In this document: positions 5,590-9,377 of the stretch, one piece after another
Numbering within the stretch: the first letter of the stretch is position 1
Layout: every line of letters begins with the position of its first letter
Source: an uncultured Sediminibacterium sp.
GTDB taxonomy: Bacteria > Bacteroidota > Bacteroidia > Chitinophagales > Chitinophagaceae
Length of the DNA: 9,377 nucleotides
Direction of reading: 5' to 3'
NCBI GenBank assembly: GCA_937907555.1
Contig: CALEST010000194.1
Location: forward strand, 1 to 9,377
Notes under the pieces: model-generated
What the model was told of the DNA's origin: nothing
The model's input: only the letters and a program-made list of their open reading frames with translations
The model's database searches: none
Made by a program: the position numbers and the translations under genes

Positions 5590-6319
5590 ACCGCTCAATC
5601 AGCAATGCTTTTTTATCCTGGGCCAGCTGAACCTGGGATTCATTGCTCATTATCAAAAGGAAATCACGCTTATCTATTCTTTTAATATGGTTCAGGTTTA
5701 CCAGATAACTTCTGTGCGCTCTGAAAAAGGGAGCTTCCGTCTCCAGGTACTCAAACTCAGCCAGTTTTTTTGTGATTGTTAAATTACCGTGAGAAACAGT
5801 TACGATTTTTGTATAACTACCTTCTGCCTGTATAAAAATAATATCGTCCTGATTTACTACATAAATAGTTTCAGAAGTTTGCAACACTACTTTTCGCTCG
5901 TTTTGCAAATTGAAATTTTCTCTTAGAACCTTGTATTGTACCGGACTTGGAAGATTGAAATTTACTTTACGCAATGCCCTCTTCATATGTTCCAGCCTAA
6001 CCGGCTTCAAAATATAATCAACCGCAGAGCTTTCAAAAGCTCTTAAAGAATACTCACTGTATGCAGTAACAAAAATGATCTTAAACCATATCTGTTGTTC
6101 ATCAAAAAAATCCAAAAGTTCAAACCCGCTGTAACCAGGCATATCAATGTCGAGGAATATTAAATCGGGTTTAAATCGATTGATCATCTTAACTGCCTCC
6201 GGCACATTACCGCAATCTGCCAAAACCAGCACTTCTTCAAAATGCTCATTCAGCATTCCTCTCAATGCTTTACGGGCATTGGGTTCGTCATCTACAATAA
6301 TCGCTTTTATTGGATTCAT
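5579..6319 (-). CDS. LytTR-family DNA-binding response regulator
   Basis: This 246-residue protein has an N-terminal CheY-like receiver and a C-terminal LytTR DNA-binding domain. In the receiver, the acidic pair is D10-D11, the phosphoacceptor is D57 in FLDIDMPG, the switch threonine is T85 in FVTAYSEY, and the conserved lysine is K105 in LKP. All residues needed for phosphorylation are present. The LytTR domain spans about 143-244 and includes FIQAEGSYTKI (162-172), FFRAHRSYLVNLNHI (198-212) and a final basic helix. It is 43 nt downstream of the histidine kinase on the same strand, so it is almost certainly the cognate partner in one transcript. LytTR regulators bind direct repeats upstream of their targets; the targets are not identifiable here. 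The gap of 6320-6362 holds only a weak 5-bp hairpin (6337-6351). The gene converges on birA with an 11-nt overlap. Confidence 0.96.
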   Translation of the reverse strand: MNPIKAIIVDDEPNARKALRGMLNEHFEEVLVLADCGNVPEAVKMINRFKPDLIFLDIDMPGYSGFELLDFFDEQQIWFKIIFVTAYSEYSLRAFESSAVDYILKPVRLEHMKRALRKVNFNLPSPVQYKVLRENFNLQNERKVVLQTSETIYVVNQDDIIFIQAEGSYTKIVTVSHGNLTITKKLAEFEYLETEAPFFRAHRSYLVNLNHIKRIDKRDFLLIMSNESQVQLAQDKKALLIERFTA

Positions 6320-6362
6320 ATATTCCGAAGTTAAACAATACCATGTGTATTAGAAAAGCCTT

Positions 6363-9311
6363 TTATAAATCAACTTTGTCTACTTCATATCTGGGTATAA
6401 ATATATGTATTACTGTACCAGATGGATAATTATGTTCATCAAACTGATCTGTTACGTCATGCAGAATTTTTTGTTTATAAAGTCTGTTAAACAACTCGAT
6501 TCTTTCAGAAATAGCTTTGGTTGCAAAGCTTTGTGGCTTGCTTTTATTTCTTTGATTAATCAGAGCAGATTGTTTTCTTCCAATTCCATTATCAATTATA
6601 TACACGTCAAGACCCAATTTTGACTGATTGAATTGAAGTATCAGCTCCTTATATCCGGATTTATGCATGAGTCCGTGCTTAACTGCATTTTCAGCAAAGG
6701 GCTGTAAAAGCATGGATGGAATAATTAAATCTGCAGGATCATCTTGTAAGCTAAGCTCAATTTTATACTCAAAATTTTTATCGAATCTTGCTTTTTCCAG
6801 TTCAAGATACAAGGATAAATTTTCTATTTCTTCCTTCAATGAATGGTGTTGCCGGTCGCTGGACTGTAAGGTTTTACGCATCAGGTCACTGAAATTAGCC
6901 AGCAAATTTCCTACTTCTGCCTTGCGATTATCATACAGGAGGCCTTGCACCGTATTGAGTACATTGTAAATGAAATGTGGATTCATCTGAGATCGTATTG
7001 CCACCAGCTGGCTTTTAAATAATCTTTCCTTGAGTCCTTGTCTCAATATTAACCGCTTGGACCAGACTTTGAAAAAAAGGTAAATGAGAAACCCTGTTAA
7101 TATCAACACCAGTAATATAAACCACCAACGCTGCCAGAATGGATGAAGAATGGTAAACTGAAAACTTTTTAACTGACTTTCATAAATTCCATTTTTATCA
7201 TATGCCTGTATTTTAAACTCATATCGCCCAGGAGGTAATTGATAAAAATTGAGATTGCCAATATTATAACTCAATATTTTCCAACTCGTATCAATCCCTA
7301 ATAACTTATATCGATACAGCAGATTAGTTGGAATTTTATACTGAACGGCATCGAAATTAAAGCTGATATTATTTTGGTCTGCTGCAAGTACCTGATTGTT
7401 TTCAAGTTCAGTTCCATTGGATAACGCTTTCAATACCGGGAAAAAAATGGACTCGTTTACAGGCTTGCCTCTGTAGTCGTTTACTACTAAACCAACTGTG
7501 GTAGCCAGAATCAGTTTCTTGGGATGGAGTGCAAAATCATTCACTGTCAGTCCAGCCAGACCATATTCATCCAGAAGGTTGGTAATAGAACCTGTTTTTA
7601 GATCAATAATCTGCAGAGTTTCATCAGTATTTACCCAAATTTTACCATCTCTTTCAGCAATTGATTTTATATTATTGCTTTTTAAGCCATTTCCGGTGTA
7701 AAACCGCTGAATAATCTTGTCATTTTTTATCACATAGAGTCCTTCATTGGAAGTTCCCGCCAATAGCAACAAATCACTGGTTTCAAATAAAGTTCTGGCA
7801 ACTATTTTCTGATCATTCTTTTTTCTTACAACAAATGTGCTGTCACTGAAACAGTATCTATATAAATCATCATAATATGCAATCCAGAAATATTTACCGG
7901 TTTTAGATAGGAGTGTTTTACTACTTCTGGCATTTCTGAAAACCGGAATACGCAGTCCCTTTCTGAAAATGTTTTCCTTCATGTAATGACTATACAAGGG
8001 AATCCCTGTTGTATCTGGCGTGGCATTAGAATTCGGACCCAAAGGATTATTCAATACATAGGTTCTGTTGTAAGAAGCAACAATCAGATTTTTATTCTGG
8101 TCTCTGAAAACACTCTTGCCATAATCTGATTCCTTTATGGGTTTACTTGAGCGAAAGTTGATAATGCCTCTGTTTGAAAAAACTACTTTATCATTAACGT
8201 CATAATTTATAAACTGGATTTCAGTTGAAATAGGTAGCTCATAATGCATTCTGTTTTCTTTTGACAAACTAAATGCAGTAAGCATCCCCTTAGTATTTCC
8301 TGTTACAATTGTATCATTATTAATAGTCGTTACTCTTGAAATATTATCAAATCCATTACCATCATTAATGGTATACAGTTTGTTATTTAATGACGGGCAA
8401 ACAAATAACCCATTGTCCAATGTGCTGACCCAGTAATTTCCCTGATAATCTTTCACTATATCAGTAATACTCTGATTGGGGAAAATCAAATTGGTTTTCC
8501 CGGTTTCCACATTCCACAAATACGCTCCGGTCTGTGTACAAATCCATTGTTCGGATGCTGAAGTAGAAGCAAAATGAAATACAAGTACATTGTCCGGAAC
8601 CTCAAATGGTTTCGTAAGTTTAAGTATCCCGTTTTTTACAGTAAATGCCGGCAGTCTTGATTTCCCAATCTGCGTTCCGTATATATACTTTCCCGAAGAC
8701 ATCATCCGTGTATCATTATACATAAATGATGTTTTGGTCCAGGCTGGTTTTCTGGAAGGATAAGTAAATATCCATCCTTTGGCGCCATAAGCTACCACTT
8801 CCTCACCATTTCTTATTAATGAAGTGATACCGAGATACTCAGGAGAATAAATGCGTTCAATTGTTTCTCCTGTATGCTTATTTATCTGATACAAGTTTTC
8901 CAGAGAAGCAAACCAGATATGATCTTTGGTGGCTGTATAATTAACAATAACCGATTCATTCTTAATTCGTTTATCCTTAAACTGGTAATTCCTAAGTGTA
9001 TCATTCCGCAGAGAAAACAATTCCTTATAAAAATTCATACACCATATTGTGCCCTGATCATCCTGTTGCAAATAGCTAACAGACTGCATACTAGTTATAT
9101 CAAAAGGTATTTTAACAAATAATCTTCCGTTGAACTTGAATAATCCTTTATCGGTTGCCAGCCAGATATATCCCCTGTTGTCTGCCAGCATATCATAAAT
9201 AACCTGTGTAGGTAGCTGCGCAGGATAGTTGAATTTCTGAACATAAGGAAATTGCGCGTTTAATGTAGCTGACCCCGCCAAAAGTCCAATCAAAAGAATG
9301 AAATACCGCAT
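6363..9311 (-). CDS. LytS-like sensor histidine kinase with periplasmic propeller and Y_Y_Y domain
   Basis: This 982-residue protein begins with a likely signal peptide (1-19, LLIGLLAGSATLNA then Q20). A large periplasmic sensor follows, of two-component-regulator-propeller type. The clearest blades are D43-x-x-G47-x-I-W50-L-A-T (43-58), 84-98, 128-140, 287-304 and 553-566; others are degenerate. The roughly 610 residues could hold two seven-bladed propellers, as in hybrid two-component sensors. A Y_Y_Y domain lies at about 640-721 (LLYRYKLLGIDTSWK and LPPGRYEFKIQAYDKNG), then one membrane helix at 729-748. The cytoplasmic part is a His_kinase (LytS/YehU) module with QMNPHFIYN at 775-783 (phosphoacceptor H779), N-box ENAVKHGL at 874-881 and G1-box DNGIG at 907-911. 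The G2 region, SFATKAISERIELFN (928-942), lacks the usual glycines. No receiver or DNA-binding domain is fused; the adjacent LytTR gene supplies these. The ligand is unknown. Confidence 0.95.
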   Translation of the reverse strand: MRYFILLIGLLAGSATLNAQFPYVQKFNYPAQLPTQVIYDMLADNRGYIWLATDKGLFKFNGRLFVKIPFDITSMQSVSYLQQDDQGTIWCMNFYKELFSLRNDTLRNYQFKDKRIKNESVIVNYTATKDHIWFASLENLYQINKHTGETIERIYSPEYLGITSLIRNGEEVVAYGAKGWIFTYPSRKPAWTKTSFMYNDTRMMSSGKYIYGTQIGKSRLPAFTVKNGILKLTKPFEVPDNVLVFHFASTSASEQWICTQTGAYLWNVETGKTNLIFPNQSITDIVKDYQGNYWVSTLDNGLFVCPSLNNKLYTINDGNGFDNISRVTTINNDTIVTGNTKGMLTAFSLSKENRMHYELPISTEIQFINYDVNDKVVFSNRGIINFRSSKPIKESDYGKSVFRDQNKNLIVASYNRTYVLNNPLGPNSNATPDTTGIPLYSHYMKENIFRKGLRIPVFRNARSSKTLLSKTGKYFWIAYYDDLYRYCFSDSTFVVRKKNDQKIVARTLFETSDLLLLAGTSNEGLYVIKNDKIIQRFYTGNGLKSNNIKSIAERDGKIWVNTDETLQIIDLKTGSITNLLDEYGLAGLTVNDFALHPKKLILATTVGLVVNDYRGKPVNESIFFPVLKALSNGTELENNQVLAADQNNISFNFDAVQYKIPTNLLYRYKLLGIDTSWKILSYNIGNLNFYQLPPGRYEFKIQAYDKNGIYESQLKSFQFTILHPFWQRWWFILLVLILTGFLIYLFFKVWSKRLILRQGLKERLFKSQLVAIRSQMNPHFIYNVLNTVQGLLYDNRKAEVGNLLANFSDLMRKTLQSSDRQHHSLKEEIENLSLYLELEKARFDKNFEYKIELSLQDDPADLIIPSMLLQPFAENAVKHGLMHKSGYKELILQFNQSKLGLDVYIIDNGIGRKQSALINQRNKSKPQSFATKAISERIELFNRLYKQKILHDVTDQFDEHNYPSGTVIHIFIPRYEVDKVDL

Positions 9312-9377
9312 GTAGCATCAATTAAAGAACAATTTAATATAAATGGTTCATTTTTAATCATTTGAGGGCTTTATGAA
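9312..9377. other. AT-rich upstream region of the histidine kinase gene
   Basis: These last 66 bases hold no recognisable gene. They should include part of the kinase-regulator 5' region, but I see no clear Bacteroidota promoter (TTTG and TAnnTTTG) on the minus strand. A small 5-bp hairpin (AAATG-GTT-CATTT) at about 9342-9354 is too weak to interpret. Confidence 0.4.

Noticed and set aside
6337..6351. AATAC-CATGT-GTATT hairpin between the kinase and response regulator genes
   Set aside because: The stem is only 5 bp and AT-rich, with no T-tract; it is too weak to call a terminator or regulatory element.
8355..8372. TACCAT-CATTA-ATGGTA inverted repeat in the kinase gene
   Set aside because: A 6-bp AT-rich stem of this kind is expected by chance in a window this size and lies within coding sequence.

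Overview
The window looks like chromosomal core DNA of a Bacteroidota bacterium, most likely in or near the Chitinophagaceae. This is inferred from the low-GC sequence, the lack of Shine-Dalgarno sequences before most starts, a monofunctional biotin ligase, an FtsH with a Gly/Pro-rich linker, and a LytS-like kinase carrying a periplasmic propeller plus Y_Y_Y sensor paired with a LytTR regulator. No taxonomic search could be run. No RNA gene, insertion sequence, CRISPR array, prophage or defence gene is visible. All nine genes can be placed in known families.

Region 1 (1-4756, minus strand) is a compact six-gene run read right to left: rsfS (ribosome silencing factor), ftsH (membrane AAA+ zinc protease), a LutC/YkgG-type LUD protein, a gamma-glutamylcyclotransferase-like protein, lpxH (lipid A biosynthesis) and the start of an MscS-family channel that runs off the left edge. 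Gaps are 54 nt, 1 nt overlap, 13 nt, 4 nt overlap and 4 nt overlap, so co-transcription and translational coupling are likely. The common theme is envelope and membrane maintenance, with a ribosome factor at the head.

Region 2 (4757-5589) is the divergent rsfS/birA junction followed by birA on the plus strand. Neither gene has a usable ATG at its 5' end, so both starts are probably TTG or GTG. birA ends in an 11-nt tail-to-tail overlap with the next gene.

Region 3 (5579-9311, minus strand) is a two-component pair: a 982-residue histidine kinase with a signal peptide, a very large periplasmic sensor and one membrane helix, followed 43 nt later by its likely partner, a LytTR response regulator. 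The regulated genes are not visible here. The last 66 bases (9312-9377) are AT-rich upstream DNA with no recognisable gene.

The most interesting structure not explained by gene content is an 11-bp perfect hairpin with a T-tract on the plus strand, inside the first codons of the LUD gene just after ftsH. On the sense strand it is preceded by an A8 run in the correct codon phase for a slippery heptamer. I found no convincing undescribed multi-gene system.
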